Shown: positions 55,297 to 64,000 of the stretch, in pieces | Numbering within the stretch: the first letter of the stretch is position 1 | Layout: each line of letters begins with the position of its first letter | Source: an uncultured Prevotella sp. | GTDB taxonomy: Bacteria; Bacteroidota; Bacteroidia; Bacteroidales; Bacteroidaceae | Direction: 5' to 3' | NCBI GenBank assembly: GCA_900316565.1 | Contig: ONDK01000005.1 | Span: forward strand, 1 to 64,000 | Length of the DNA stretch: 64,000 nt | Made by a program: the position numbers and the translations under genes | The notes under the pieces: model-generated | Seen by the model: the letters and a program-made list of their open reading frames with translations, nothing else | What the model was told of the DNA's origin: nothing | Databases searched by the model: none

Positions 55297-56046
55297 CTAC
55301 TGCTCCTTTCCATTCCAGAACTCCCAACTGGCAAAAGCCTGCAGAAGGAGCATCTCCAATCCGTTCTTCACCGTAGCGCCACGTTCGGCACCTTTCTGCA
55401 AGAACAATGTCTGGTCAGGATTGTATATAAGGTCATAGAGAAGCGTATGAGAGTCCATGGCCTCATAAGGCAACTGCGGACACACATCGACTTTCGGGTA
55501 CATGCCGACAGGGGTGCAGTTGACAATGACGTTATATTCTTTTATCACCTCCGGTGTAATCTCATCATACTGTATCGTCCCAGGACGCTTGAAACGGCTG
55601 ACGAACACCGTCTCCAGTCCCAGCGACCGCAGACCATAGTTGATGGCCTTCGAAGCGCCACCCGTGCCCAGTATGAGCGCTTTCTTATGGTACCTGTCCA
55701 GGAGCGGTTCTATACTCTTGGTGAAGCCGATGACATCACTGTTGTATCCGCGCAGGACAACATTCTTGCCCTTATGCGACACACGTATAACATTGACAGC
55801 TCCGATGGCGCGCGCCTCCGGACTGATATAGTCGAGATAGCTTATAACCTTTTCCTTATACGGTATGGTTACGTTTAAGCCCTTGAGCTCCGGGTTCATA
55901 TCAATGACTTCGGGAAGGCTCTCAATGTTCGGCAACTCGAAGTTCAGATACTGGGCATCAATATCCTCATCCTCAAACTTCTCGTTAAAGAAATTCTTCG
56001 AGAACGAATGTCCCAGCGGATAGCCTATCAGTCCGTACTTGTCCAT
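55297..56046 (-). CDS. aroE: Shikimate dehydrogenase
   Basis: Reduces 3-dehydroshikimate with NADPH in aromatic amino acid synthesis. About 249 residues from the ATG at 56046 (MDKYGLIGYPLGHSFSKNFF). Substrate site: GHSFS and NVTIPYKEKV with catalytic Lys. NADP loop: LILGTGGASKA. The frame is open 132 bp further upstream, but that part is not family-like. Confidence 0.94.
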   Translation of the reverse strand: MDKYGLIGYPLGHSFSKNFFNEKFEDEDIDAQYLNFELPNIESLPEVIDMNPELKGLNVTIPYKEKVISYLDYISPEARAIGAVNVIRVSHKGKNVVLRGYNSDVIGFTKSIEPLLDRYHKKALILGTGGASKAINYGLRSLGLETVFVSRFKRPGTIQYDEITPEVIKEYNVIVNCTPVGMYPKVDVCPQLPYEAMDSHTLLYDLIYNPDQTLFLQKGAERGATVKNGLEMLLLQAFASWEFWNGKEQ

Positions 56047-56159
56047 AAGCGTATTTCTAATGTTTACGTATATTATATATAATGTGTAATCAGTGCACCG
56101 ATGCTGCGAAACAAAAGCATACCTCTTACATTGCAAAAGCATAGCCTTCACCCTCCTAA

Positions 56160-56192
56160 AGGATAGCTTCCACATCACCCCAAAGCTATCCT
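56160..56192. repeat. 10-bp perfect inverted repeat between ubiE and aroE
   Basis: AGGATAGCTT (56160-56169) and AAGCTATCCT (56183-56192) with a 13-nt loop, in a 161-bp gap. No T-run follows on either strand. It may be an mRNA processing or stability element. Confidence 0.5.
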
Positions 56193-56207
56193 GTCTCCCT
56201 TCGGCGT

Positions 56208-56942
56208 TTATTTCTCCGCGAAGAACATCGTACAGATGCCCGATGTAAGACGATGGAAACCGGCCTTGGAGAAGCCTGCCTTCATGATGATATCCATCAT
56301 CTGCTCTCCCTGAGGAAAAGCCTCGATTGTCTTTGTGAGATACTCATACGCACTCCTGTCGTGAGAAATCAGACGGCCGTAGGTAGGCAGCATCACATGA
56401 GAATAGACCTTAAACAGCTGTTTCATAGGGAACGTGACCGGTGTGGAGAGTTCCACTATGCTCAGGTGCCCGCCTTTCTTCAGCACACGGCACATCTCCG
56501 CGAGTCCTTTGTCGAGGTCCGAGAAGTTACGTATGCCGAAAGCCGAGATGACAGCGTCGAAGGTATTATCTGGGAACGACATATTCTGACAGTCCTCCTT
56601 TCGGAATTCTATCACATCAGCCAGTCCTTCCTCCTTAGCTTTGAGCCTGCCCACATTCATCATACCCTCTGAAATGTCGACGGCGGTAATCTTCTCAGGA
56701 TTTAAAATCCGCGAGGCTAGGATGGCGAAGTCGCCGGTACCCGTAGCGATGTCGAGTATATGGTTATGCTCGTAGGGCAGGAGCTGACGGACAGCCTTTT
56801 TACGCCACCCCTTATCGATGTCGAACGACATCAGATGGTTCAGCCTGTCGTAGGTGGGAGCGATGTTGTTGAACATCTCTCGGACGAGAGCATCTTTCTC
56901 ACCCTTCTTCCCGTACGGGTTTATCTTCTCCTGTTTGTACAT
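56208..56942 (-). CDS. ubiE: Demethylmenaquinone methyltransferase
   Basis: SAM-dependent C-methylation in menaquinone synthesis; anaerobic Bacteroidota use menaquinone. 244 residues: MFNNIAPTYDRLNHLMSFDIDKGWRK, ILDIATGTGDFAILA, DNTFDAVISAFGIRNFSD and the C-terminal GICTMFFAEK. It is 59 bp after purC on the same strand. Confidence 0.94.
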   Translation of the reverse strand: MYKQEKINPYGKKGEKDALVREMFNNIAPTYDRLNHLMSFDIDKGWRKKAVRQLLPYEHNHILDIATGTGDFAILASRILNPEKITAVDISEGMMNVGRLKAKEEGLADVIEFRKEDCQNMSFPDNTFDAVISAFGIRNFSDLDKGLAEMCRVLKKGGHLSIVELSTPVTFPMKQLFKVYSHVMLPTYGRLISHDRSAYEYLTKTIEAFPQGEQMMDIIMKAGFSKAGFHRLTSGICTMFFAEK

Positions 56943-57001
56943 AAATATGTTATATTCCTCATCAGACCATCACCATGGCGACGGTCTGATGAGAAACGAT
57001 T

Positions 57002-57952
57002 TTATTTTCTGTTAGCCAAGTAGTTCTTCACATTCCTCTCGATGCGAGCGGCAATGTCGCCCTCCTCGGCAGCCTTGTCAAACTTCTCACCGGTGATATG
57101 CTCGTAAAGTTCGATGTAACGGTCGCTGACGCTCTGAGCATACTCCTCTGTTATCTCCGGCATCTTCTGTCCAGGCTGGTTCATGAAGCCCTGCTCGATA
57201 AGCCACTGACGGACAAACTCCTTGGAGAGCTGACGCTGCGGCTCGCCCTTTTCGAACTTCTCCTCATAGCCGTCAGCGTAGAAATAGCGGCTTGAGTCAG
57301 GAGTATGTATCTCATCGATGAGATAGAGCTTTCCGTCGCGCTTTCCGAACTCATATTTCGTATCAACAAGGATAAGGCCACGCTTAGCGGCAATCTCCTG
57401 TCCGCGTGCGAAGAGCTTACGTGTCCAGTCCTCGATGACTGCGTAATCCTCAGCACTAACAATGCCCTGCTTGATAATCTCCTCACGGGAGATATTCATG
57501 TCGTGACCCTCATCAGCCTTGGTTGTCGGGGTGATGATTGGCTCCGGGAAGCGCTCGTTCTCACGCATGCCGTCAGGGAGTTTCACACCACAAAGCTCAC
57601 GTGCTCCCTCCTTGTATGCGCGCCATGCGCTACCGGTGAGGATAGAACGGATAATCATCTCTACGCGGAAGCCCTCACACTTCAGTCCTACGGTAACCAT
57701 CGGGTCCGGTGTAGCGAGTTTCCAGTTAGGGCAGATGTCGCTGGTAGAGTCAAGGAACTTGGCTGCAATCTGGTTCAACACCTGTCCTTTGTAGGGAATA
57801 CCAACAGGCAGGACGACGTCGAAGGCGGAGATTCTGTCGGTGGCGACCATCACGATAAGGTCGTCATCAATGTCATAAACGTCACGAACCTTGCCGTGGT
57901 AAACACTCTTCTGTCCATCGAAATGGAAATCAGTCTTTGTTAATGCTTTCAT
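57002..57952 (-). CDS. purC: Phosphoribosylaminoimidazole-succinocarboxamide synthase
   Basis: Joins CAIR and aspartate in purine synthesis. About 316 residues, the long (yeast-like) form. Motifs are [42 protein letters not shown] and [17 protein letters not shown]. The ATG at 57952 starts the family-like region; an earlier in-frame start adds 13 residues. Confidence 0.94.
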   Translation of the reverse strand: MKALTKTDFHFDGQKSVYHGKVRDVYDIDDDLIVMVATDRISAFDVVLPVGIPYKGQVLNQIAAKFLDSTSDICPNWKLATPDPMVTVGLKCEGFRVEMIIRSILTGSAWRAYKEGARELCGVKLPDGMRENERFPEPIITPTTKADEGHDMNISREEIIKQGIVSAEDYAVIEDWTRKLFARGQEIAAKRGLILVDTKYEFGKRDGKLYLIDEIHTPDSSRYFYADGYEEKFEKGEPQRQLSKEFVRQWLIEQGFMNQPGQKMPEITEEYAQSVSDRYIELYEHITGEKFDKAAEEGDIAARIERNVKNYLANRK

Positions 57953-58074
57953 AACTAATGAGCCTCGCCATGCGCTTACAAAGGAGAACAAATCCGTCGC
58001 CGATGAAAGGCTGTGGTGGGGGATGAACTTTGTTTGTTTATTTATGTTGTTAAATCTCTTTCTTATTACTGCCG

Positions 58075-59064
58075 TCAGTCATCAGAAGCTTTGCCGGCAC
58101 CGGCTGCATCTTCGCCTGCGCGTGCCCTGGCCTTGTCGTAAGCCTCATAGGCATTGACGATACGGGTAACGAGTTTGTGTCGGACGATGTCTTTCTTTGT
58201 CAGCGACACCACACTGATACCTTCTATGCCGGAGAGGATGCTAAGGGCCTCCTTCAGTCCGCTTGTCTGCGAGCGCGGCAGGTCTATCTGTGTCAGGTCG
58301 CCGGTGATAATCATCTTCGTGTTGCAGCCCATACGCGTGAGGAACATACGTATCTGTGCCGACGTGGTGTTCTGCGCCTCATCGAGGATAACGACGGCAT
58401 CGCTGAGGGTGCGACCGCGCATGAAGGCCAGAGGAGCTATCTGTATGACATGCTTGTCCATCATATCCTGGAGCTTCACGGCGGGTATCATATCCTCAAG
58501 GGCATCATAGAGCGGCTGCAGATAGGGGTCTATCTTCTCCTTCATGTCACCGGGAAGAAAGCCAAGCTTCTCTCCGGCCTCCACGGCAGGACGGCTGAGG
58601 ATAATCTTTTTCACGGCCTTCTCCTTCAATGCCCTCACAGCAAGGGCAATGCTCAGATAGGTCTTTCCCGTTCCAGCAGGACCGACGGCGAAGATCATAT
58701 CGTCCTTGTCGAAGGCATCAACGAGTTTCTGCTGGTTTCCGGAACGGCTTTTTATCGGACGCCCCGACACTGAATATACGATAACACCCTTCACGGCGTC
58801 GTCCTTGGTCTTCTTGCCATTGACAATGTCGAGGATGTCCTCTTCCGATATCTTGTTGTACTTAAGCACATGCTTTCGCATGGTCTCAATGTTGTCTTCT
58901 ATCTTCGCCATTTCCTCCTCGTCGCCGAGAACGCGGATTACATTGTCGCGCGCGACAATCCTCAACTTGGGAAACAAGGACTTCAGCATCTGCAGATGTC
59001 CGTTACCCACGCCATAGAACACTACGGGATCAATGTCCTCAAGTACAATATGCTTCTCTATCAA
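58075..59064 (-). CDS. PhoH family ATPase
   Basis: 329 residues. N-terminal KH-like region, then a P-loop ATPase: [16 protein letters not shown] (Walker A), [28 protein letters not shown] (Walker B) and [13 protein letters not shown]. Related to E. coli YbeZ, which partners the RNase YbeY in rRNA maturation. A ybeY is not adjacent. A full promoter precedes it. Confidence 0.92.
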   Translation of the reverse strand: MIEKHIVLEDIDPVVFYGVGNGHLQMLKSLFPKLRIVARDNVIRVLGDEEEMAKIEDNIETMRKHVLKYNKISEEDILDIVNGKKTKDDAVKGVIVYSVSGRPIKSRSGNQQKLVDAFDKDDMIFAVGPAGTGKTYLSIALAVRALKEKAVKKIILSRPAVEAGEKLGFLPGDMKEKIDPYLQPLYDALEDMIPAVKLQDMMDKHVIQIAPLAFMRGRTLSDAVVILDEAQNTTSAQIRMFLTRMGCNTKMIITGDLTQIDLPRSQTSGLKEALSILSGIEGISVVSLTKKDIVRHKLVTRIVNAYEAYDKARARAGEDAAGAGKASDD

Positions 59065-59091
59065 ATTTTCACCTAATATATATTATTGATG

Positions 59092-59122
59092 CAAAGTTAC
59101 AGCAAATGAGTGAAATAACAAA
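59092..59122 (-). promoter_or_regulatory. Promoter of the PhoH gene
   Basis: TTTG (59122-59119), 19 bp, TAACTTTG (59099-59092) on the minus strand. Confidence 0.75.
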
Positions 59123-59139
59123 GGAAAAAGCAATTTTGT

Positions 59140-59170
59140 TTTGTATTGTCTTCGGTTTACACTACCTTTG
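59140..59170 (+). promoter_or_regulatory. Promoter of the DUF5715 gene
   Basis: TTTG (59140-59143), 19 bp, TACCTTTG (59163-59170). It predicts transcription start near 59176, so the ATG at 59182 is the real start rather than any in-frame codon upstream. The -33 boxes of this and the divergent phoH promoter are about 18 bp apart. Confidence 0.78.
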
Positions 59171-59181
59171 CAGCACGAATT

Positions 59182-59979
59182 ATGAAAAAGAAAAAAATCT
59201 CAAAACGAAAATATGTTCTTGGCTTCTTTGCCATTGTCGCCTTACTGGCCCTTATAAGGATAATATTCCCGTCAGTTGTGGGAAAGAGATACAGCGACCA
59301 GAATGACACCAGAACAGAGAAAGAGGACAGCAAAGCCGACAAGGACTCACTGGGGACAAACAAACACGCGCAGGCAAATATCGTCATGGGCAAAGCCGTC
59401 GATTTCTTCAATGCCGACGGCACTGAAGCCAATCACAAGCTGAAAGGTGTGTGGAGCTATAAGGACTGTGCTCCTGACTCCAATGCCTCGCATCTCGTTG
59501 CGGCCAAGGAGTTTGGCGTAGTGCCTGTACAGAATATTCAGGACGCGGAGAACAGAAAACACGAGCTGGTGTACATCGGCAGTAACCCGTATTATAAGGT
59601 CCGGAAGCTGCAGGCCAGCATACCGTACCTTGTCCCGCGTGCCGCCGCCCTTCTGCAGGACATCAGCCGCAACTTCCTTGACAGCCTTGCCATCAAGCAC
59701 ATACCTCTCCAGAAGCTCGTCATAACAAGTGTTCTAAGGAGCAAGGATGATGTTGTGAAGCTGGGGAAGCACAATAAGAACGTATCACCAAACAGCTGCC
59801 ACGTATACGGCACCACGTTCGACATCAGCTACACTCACTTCGAGCCCCTTGAGGCCAGAGTCGACGACGACAGGTATAAGAAAACACTCAGCGAGGTGCT
59901 GCGCGACCTGCGGGATCAGGGACGATGCTACGTGAAGTACGAACTCCACCAGGCTTGCTATCATATCACCGTAAGGTAA
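59182..59979 (+). CDS. DUF5715 family protein, M15-peptidase-like
   Basis: About 265 residues. A basic N-terminus and one membrane helix (about 10-31) anchor it to the inner membrane with the rest outside, after a charged linker. The domain contains VITSVLRSKDDVVKL and SCHVYGTTFDISY. The latter fits the SxHxxGxxxD zinc motif of VanY-type D-Ala-D-Ala carboxypeptidases. A late His in QACYHITV could be the last ligand. Family assignment to DUF5715 is good. A peptidoglycan-trimming activity is inference. Confidence 0.82.
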   Translation: MKKKKISKRKYVLGFFAIVALLALIRIIFPSVVGKRYSDQNDTRTEKEDSKADKDSLGTNKHAQANIVMGKAVDFFNADGTEANHKLKGVWSYKDCAPDSNASHLVAAKEFGVVPVQNIQDAENRKHELVYIGSNPYYKVRKLQASIPYLVPRAAALLQDISRNFLDSLAIKHIPLQKLVITSVLRSKDDVVKLGKHNKNVSPNSCHVYGTTFDISYTHFEPLEARVDDDRYKKTLSEVLRDLRDQGRCYVKYELHQACYHITVR

Positions 59980-60030
59980 GCCTTTCACATAACCACTTTG
60001 TCTCCCCCTAAAAGTGGAGAAACTAAATGC

Positions 60031-60074
60031 AAAAAGCGTATTGACAAGCCGTAAGACTTCTCAATACGCTTTTT
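60031..60074. terminator. Bidirectional terminator between the DUF5715 gene and glyA
   Basis: AAAAAGCGTATTGA (60031-60044) pairs with TCAATACGCTTTTT (60061-60074), with A and T runs on each side. Confidence 0.92.
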
Positions 60075-60172
60075 TTTACTTTGTTTCTCTGATTCGAGGG
60101 GTTTCCCGGTATACAGTCCAAAGAGGACCCGTACCACCCTCACCCAACAGTATGGGGGCGTCACTGATATTT

Positions 60173-61453
60173 TTAGTAAGCGAACAATGGATAGTTCTTC
60201 ATCGTGGCATTGACTTTCTCCCTAACGCTCTTGATAACCTGGTCGTTCTCCGGGTCAGCGAGGACCTCGTCGATAAGGTCTGCGATAAGATGCATCATAT
60301 CCTCCTTGGCGCCACGTGTGGTCATGGCAGCAGTGCCAAGACGGATACCGGATGTCTGGAAGGCAGAACGCTCATCATAAGGAACCTTGTTCTTGTTGAC
60401 CGTGATATCGGCAGAGACAAGGGCATTCTCAGCAACCTTACCAGTAAGGTCTGGGTATTTCTGACGCAGGTCGAGGAGCATAGAGTGGTTGTCGGTACCA
60501 CCGCTGACAATGCTGAAGCCACGGTCGATGAGGTCCTGAGCCAGGACGGCAGCATTCTTCTTCACCTGTGTGGCATATTCCTTCCAACTCGGCTCCAAGT
60601 TCTCACCAAAGCCTACAGCCTTAGCGGCAATGACATGCTCCAAAGGACCACCCTGGTTGCCCGGGAAGACGGCAGAATTGAGGAGCGTGCTCATCTTCTT
60701 CACAACGCCCTTCTTCGTGGTCAGACCCCATGGATTGTCGAAGTCCTTGCCAAGAAGGATGACACCACCACGCGGGCCACGGAGTGTCTTATGTGTTGTT
60801 GTGGTAACGATATGTGCATACTTCACAGGATTCTTCAGCAATCCAGCGGCAATAAGACCGGCAGGATGTGCCATGTCAATCATCAGCAGAGCACCTACCT
60901 CATCGGCAATCTTGCGCATACGCTCGTAGTCCCACTCACGGCTGTAAGCAGAACCGCCGCCGATGATGAGCTTTGGCTTGTGCTCCAGTGCCAGACGTTC
61001 CATCTCGTCATAGTCGACGCGGCCCGTCTCACGGTTCAGTGTGTAGCCGATATGGTTATACAGAATACCAGAGGTGTTGACAGAGCTACCATGCGACAGA
61101 TGACCGCCCTGGTCCAGGTCAAGGCCCATAAATGTATCACCGGGCTTCAGCACGGCAAGCAGCACAGCCTGGTTGGCCTGTGCGCCGGAGTGCGGCTGCA
61201 CGTTGGCATACTCTGCGCCGAAGAGCTTCTTCACTCTCTCAATGGCCAGTGTCTCCACCTTGTCGACAACCTGACAACCTCCATAGTAACGATGGCCGGG
61301 ATAGCCTTCAGCATACTTGTTTGTAAGGTATGAGCCCATGGCTTCCATAACCTCATCACTAACGAAATTCTCTGAGGCAATAAGCTCCATGCCACGCAGC
61401 TGACGCTGATGCTCCTCCTCGATGAAATTGAAAATCTCCGGATCTCTTCTCAT
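60173..61453 (-). CDS. glyA: Serine hydroxymethyltransferase
   Basis: Interconverts serine and glycine while loading tetrahydrofolate with a one-carbon unit. 426 residues: [54 protein letters not shown], and the PLP lysine in [15 protein letters not shown]. It is the main one-carbon source for the purine enzymes in this window. It lies 95 bp after pyrI. I see no consensus promoter in the gap, so read-through from pyrBI is possible. Confidence 0.95.
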   Translation of the reverse strand: MRRDPEIFNFIEEEHQRQLRGMELIASENFVSDEVMEAMGSYLTNKYAEGYPGHRYYGGCQVVDKVETLAIERVKKLFGAEYANVQPHSGAQANQAVLLAVLKPGDTFMGLDLDQGGHLSHGSSVNTSGILYNHIGYTLNRETGRVDYDEMERLALEHKPKLIIGGGSAYSREWDYERMRKIADEVGALLMIDMAHPAGLIAAGLLKNPVKYAHIVTTTTHKTLRGPRGGVILLGKDFDNPWGLTTKKGVVKKMSTLLNSAVFPGNQGGPLEHVIAAKAVGFGENLEPSWKEYATQVKKNAAVLAQDLIDRGFSIVSGGTDNHSMLLDLRQKYPDLTGKVAENALVSADITVNKNKVPYDERSAFQTSGIRLGTAAMTTRGAKEDMMHLIADLIDEVLADPENDQVIKSVREKVNATMKNYPLFAY

Positions 61454-61548
61454 TTTGAAATGCTATTACGATATTAAATGTTTAAATTCTTAGAGTATCC
61501 CCACCGCACATAACGTCCCGAAGGTCGGGAGACGGCGGAGCCTTAGTG

Positions 61549-62004
61549 TTATACCAGTTCTACATCTTCGATGTTCTGTTCCTTGTCGCAGTAGTGACAC
61601 TTGACAATACCGAGTCGTTTGTCAACAACATTGAAGATGGTCTCCATCGGCTCATTGTTTGTAATGCACTTGGGGTTATTGCATCTGATGATGCCGCGGA
61701 GCTCATCGGGGGTCTCAACGCGCCGTTTCTCCACCACCTCATAGTTGCGGATAGTGTTCAGAACGATGTTCGGGGCCACCACACTGAGACGGTTGATTTC
61801 ATCATCAGTGAAGAACTTATCACTTATCTTTATAATACCCTTGCTGCCCATGAGGCCCGACTTGTAGTTGTAGCCTATCGTCACCGGCGTGTCCATGTCC
61901 TGCAGGTGAAGCAGGTTGACAACCTGGAAGGTCTTGTTTGTCGGTATATGGTCTATAACGGTACCGTTCTCAATGGCACTGACAAGTAATTCTTTGTTTC
62001 CCAT
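61549..62004 (-). CDS. pyrI: Aspartate carbamoyltransferase regulatory subunit
   Basis: 151 residues. N-terminal nucleotide-binding domain ([21 protein letters not shown]) and a zinc-binding C-terminal domain with four cysteines (CNNPKCITN and [10 protein letters not shown]). It binds CTP or ATP and controls PyrB. It starts 5 bp after pyrB. Confidence 0.95.
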   Translation of the reverse strand: MGNKELLVSAIENGTVIDHIPTNKTFQVVNLLHLQDMDTPVTIGYNYKSGLMGSKGIIKISDKFFTDDEINRLSVVAPNIVLNTIRNYEVVEKRRVETPDELRGIIRCNNPKCITNNEPMETIFNVVDKRLGIVKCHYCDKEQNIEDVELV

Positions 62005-62009
62005 TTCCT

Positions 62010-62957
62010 TTAGTCGATTATTGTTTTATCATTAACGACATCCTCGTAAGTTATCCCGAGGCAGTAACAGAATATGGCCTCACGGGCATAGAGTCCGTTC
62101 TTGGCTTGCTGAATATAGTAAGCATGAGGGTTGTCATCCACCTCGTAGGCTATCTCATTGACACGTGGAAGCGGATGGAGCACCTTCATATTGGGCTTGG
62201 CATCCGACAGCATGTCGTTGGTGAGACGGTATACGTTCTTCACGCGCTCGTATTCCATAAGGTCTGAGAAACGCTCCTTCTGCACACGCGTCATATATAA
62301 TATGTCGGCGTCGGCAAGTTCCTTACTGTTCAAGGCATCGTGCTCCACATATTTTATATTATTCTCGCGGCAATACAACTTGTATTCCTCCGGCATCGCC
62401 AGCTCTTTCGGAGCGATGAAATGAAACGTCGGATTGAAATGACGCATCGCCATAATCAGGGAATGTACAGTCCTGCCGTACTTAAGGTCTCCAACGAGAT
62501 AGATATTCAGATTGTTCAGCGTGCCCTGTGTCTGATATATCGTATAGAGGTCGAGCAGACACTGCGACGGATGTTGATGGGCACCGTCGCCGGCGTTGAT
62601 AATTGGTATCGGGGCCACCTCACTGGCATATTGCGCCGCACCTTCTATATAATGGCGCATAGCGATAACATCGGCATAGTTGCTTACCATCAGAATGGTG
62701 TCCTTAAGAGTCTCACCCTTGGAAACACTTGAAACCTTTGCATCGGTGAAGCCTATCACCTTTGCTCCAAGCCTGTTGGCTGCCGTTTCAAAACTAAGAC
62801 GCGTGCGTGTAGATGGTTCATAGAAAAGAGTTGCGACTATCTTACCCTTCAGCAACTCTCGGTTGGGATGCTTCTCGAACTCACGGGCCATTCGGATAAG
62901 ATATAGAAGGTCATCCTCTGAAAAGCCCTGAATGTTCACAAAGTCATGCTTTTTCAT
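62010..62957 (-). CDS. pyrB: Aspartate carbamoyltransferase catalytic subunit
   Basis: Condenses carbamoyl phosphate and aspartate, the committed step to pyrimidines. 315 residues: [20 protein letters not shown] (carbamoyl-phosphate loop), [29 protein letters not shown] and [10 protein letters not shown] complete pyrBI operon with the regulatory subunit next to it. No attenuator-like leader peptide is evident in the 40 bp upstream. Confidence 0.95.
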   Translation of the reverse strand: MKKHDFVNIQGFSEDDLLYLIRMAREFEKHPNRELLKGKIVATLFYEPSTRTRLSFETAANRLGAKVIGFTDAKVSSVSKGETLKDTILMVSNYADVIAMRHYIEGAAQYASEVAPIPIINAGDGAHQHPSQCLLDLYTIYQTQGTLNNLNIYLVGDLKYGRTVHSLIMAMRHFNPTFHFIAPKELAMPEEYKLYCRENNIKYVEHDALNSKELADADILYMTRVQKERFSDLMEYERVKNVYRLTNDMLSDAKPNMKVLHPLPRVNEIAYEVDDNPHAYYIQQAKNGLYAREAIFCYCLGITYEDVVNDKTIID

Positions 62958-63162
62958 AACTGCTTTGAGAATTTTTTATTTTTCGACTGCTAAGTTACAA
63001 ATATTTTTCAAAACAGAGGGTCTTAATCTTAACAGTCTTCATTGTTTTAGCATCTATTAACAGAGCGGGACACTATCAGCAACCAGGACTTAGCGAGCGC
63101 AGTCTGGAGACTCATAGCGATAATCAACCTTACCCAGTGCCTCGGAGGCACGCTCTCAGTAA

Positions 63163-63199
63163 CCCCAGACTAAGCAAGCGAAGCGAGCGCAGTCTGGGG
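63163..63199. repeat. Family-B palindrome, copy 1
   Basis: CCCCAGACT (63163-63171) pairs with AGTCTGGGG (63191-63199) around AAGCAAGCGAAGCGAGCGC. GCCTCGGAGG and CTCTCAGTAA precede it. A degenerate copy lies just before it at about 63081-63110. Confidence 0.8.
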
Positions 63200-63242
63200 T
63201 AAACCTAGCGGCGTTCCGCCTTTCCTTGCCTAGGTGTCTAAC

Positions 63243-63330
63243 GGCTGCAGGGTGCGGCCCTTGTGGCCGTCCGTAAACATCGCCCTATTGAAATTATGTC
63301 GGACGGCCACAAGGGCCGCACCCTGCAGCC
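63243..63330. repeat. Palindromic repeat unit 6 (perfect 31-bp arms)
   Basis: The arms 63243-63273 and 63300-63330 are exact complements, both with the CCCTTGTGG/CCACAAGGG core that occurs only in left arms of units 2-4. The 26-bp spacer differs from the other units. Confidence 0.9.
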
Positions 63331-63480
63331 GCCCGACACCGCGCTAAATGGATACACGTCTGTCGTTAATTCTCATGTTACATTCTCTGCACCGAGACCG
63401 AAGGATTCCAAGGGGGTGGGGCTTATCCCCATCCTCTAAGCGCGACCGTAATTTATAACCTCGGGGCACACTCTCAGTAA

Positions 63481-63518
63481 CCCCAGACTAAGCGAGCGGA
63501 GCGAGGGCAGCCTGGGGG
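63481..63518. repeat. Family-B palindrome, copy 2
   Basis: CCCCAGACT (63481-63489) and AGCCTGGGGG (63509-63518) around AAGCGAGCGGAGCGAGGGC, again preceded by CTCTCAGTAA. Confidence 0.75.
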
Positions 63519-63691
63519 ATAGCTCGAAAGGATAGCGTCCACTAAGAGCCTCGGAGGTTCAGACACGCAGTGTGTGCATATATAAAGCTATATACACCAT
63601 TAGTCCTATGAGACAACCATTAGGATATAATGATGCACTCTGCGAGTATATACCTCTCCGAGGCACGGAGTGGACTCTCCTCGCCTTCTCA

Positions 63692-63728
63692 CCCCAGGCT
63701 GCACTCGCTCCGCTCGCTTAGCCTGGGG
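63692..63728. repeat. Family-B palindrome, copy 3, inverted
   Basis: CCCCAGGCT (63692-63700) and AGCCTGGGG (63720-63728). The TTACTGAG flank now follows, so this copy faces the opposite way. GCCTCCGAGGC lies beyond it. Confidence 0.78.
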
Positions 63729-63831
63729 TTACTGAGAACCAGCCTCCGAGGCTATAGGCGGCATTATATAGAAATAATCTCTCGCAAAGCCGCAAAGGAC
63801 GCAAAGGATATTCGTCAGTAATTATAAGAAT

Positions 63832-63894
63832 GAGTCCACTTTCAAAAGTCAGCGAGCTATTTCTCTGTTTTAAGACACTTTTGAAAGCGGACTC
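63832..63894. repeat. 18-bp inverted repeat with 27-bp spacer
   Basis: GAGTCCACTTTCAAAAGT (63832-63849) and ACTTTTGAAAGCGGACTC (63877-63894), 17 of 18 positions complementary. It is unrelated to the two families nearby. No T-run follows, so it is not a standard terminator. Confidence 0.7.
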
Positions 63895-64000
63895 AAGAAT
63901 AGAGGTTTTGTAGAATAAGGAAAAAAGTTGTATTCCCCTATCACCACATAGAATTCGATTGTACCACAAGGCCCCCAGCGTTTATATGTATCTCCATTCT

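Larger units (their letters stand above)
62958..64000 (+). other. 1-kb gene-free stretch rich in palindromes
   Basis: Contains one perfect palindromic unit of the first family, three full and one degenerate copy of a second family, and a separate 18-bp inverted repeat. Short frames here are repeat translations. I support no gene. Confidence 0.7.

Noticed and set aside
63630..63969. Short frames on both strands in the palindrome-rich end region
   Set aside because: Low-complexity translations of family-B repeats with no promoter or family resemblance.

Overview
The window is chromosomal DNA of a Bacteroidota bacterium, most probably Prevotella or a close relative. Three things support this. 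The protein repertoire is typical: LpxC-FabZ fusion, class III fructose-1,6-bisphosphatase, DUF4301, DUF5715, DUF1232, and a GH28-GH105 pectinase. Promoters repeatedly match the Bacteroidota pattern TTTG, 19-20 bp, TAnnTTTG. Shine-Dalgarno sequences are mostly absent. I see 50 protein genes, one tRNA (Cys), RNase P RNA and one predicted small RNA. There is no phage, integrase, transposase, CRISPR array or rRNA.

Layout. 0.2-5.1 kb: DUF4301 protein (minus), a RelA/SpoT homologue with a degraded hydrolase site, and purU. 5.1-8 kb: the end of a histidine operon, hisH, a fused hisA-hisF and hisIE. 8-13.8 kb: an FtsE-like ATPase, lysC, lysA and two overlapping glycosyltransferase-like genes. 13.8-19.5 kb: fbp, a MATE transporter, a cytidylate-kinase-like protein, rfbB and a small helix-turn-helix-like protein. 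19.6-23.5 kb: purT, then a three-gene set for a dTDP-3-amino-3,6-dideoxyhexose (ketoisomerase, GNAT-type acyltransferase, aminotransferase). 23.5-30.7 kb: a lipoprotein, a predicted sRNA, the pectinase, a DUF1232 gene, a small membrane protein, rnpB, and a TonB-dependent receptor. 30.7-33.4 kb: two arrays of large palindromic repeats flanking trmB and tRNA-Cys. 33.4-47.8 kb (minus): PIF1-like helicase with a TPR tail, penicillin-binding protein 1A, miaA, lpxA, lpxC-fabZ, lpxD, an HD hydrolase, ilvE, xseB, xseA and a subtilase. 47.9-50.7 kb: a UvrD-like helicase with an embedded DEDDh exonuclease. 50.8-59.1 kb (minus): pheS, pyrF, prfA, purM, aroE, ubiE, purC and phoH. 59.1-63 kb: a DUF5715 protein, glyA, pyrI and pyrB. 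63-64 kb: gene-free, rich in palindromes.

Most genes are housekeeping: envelope synthesis (lpxA/C/D, PBP1A, dTDP-sugar genes, glycosyltransferases), amino acids (his, lys, ilv, aro), nucleotides (purT/M/C, pyrB/I/F) and one-carbon supply (purU, glyA).

The less ordinary observations are the HisA-HisF fusion; the palindromic repeat family, whose left arms come in two interchangeable versions; an orphan promoter/terminator pair predicting a ~73-nt RNA; the helicase-exonuclease fusion; and the DUF4301 protein, which carries motifs resembling UDP-sugar pyrophosphorylases. I found no complete novel defence or mobile system.
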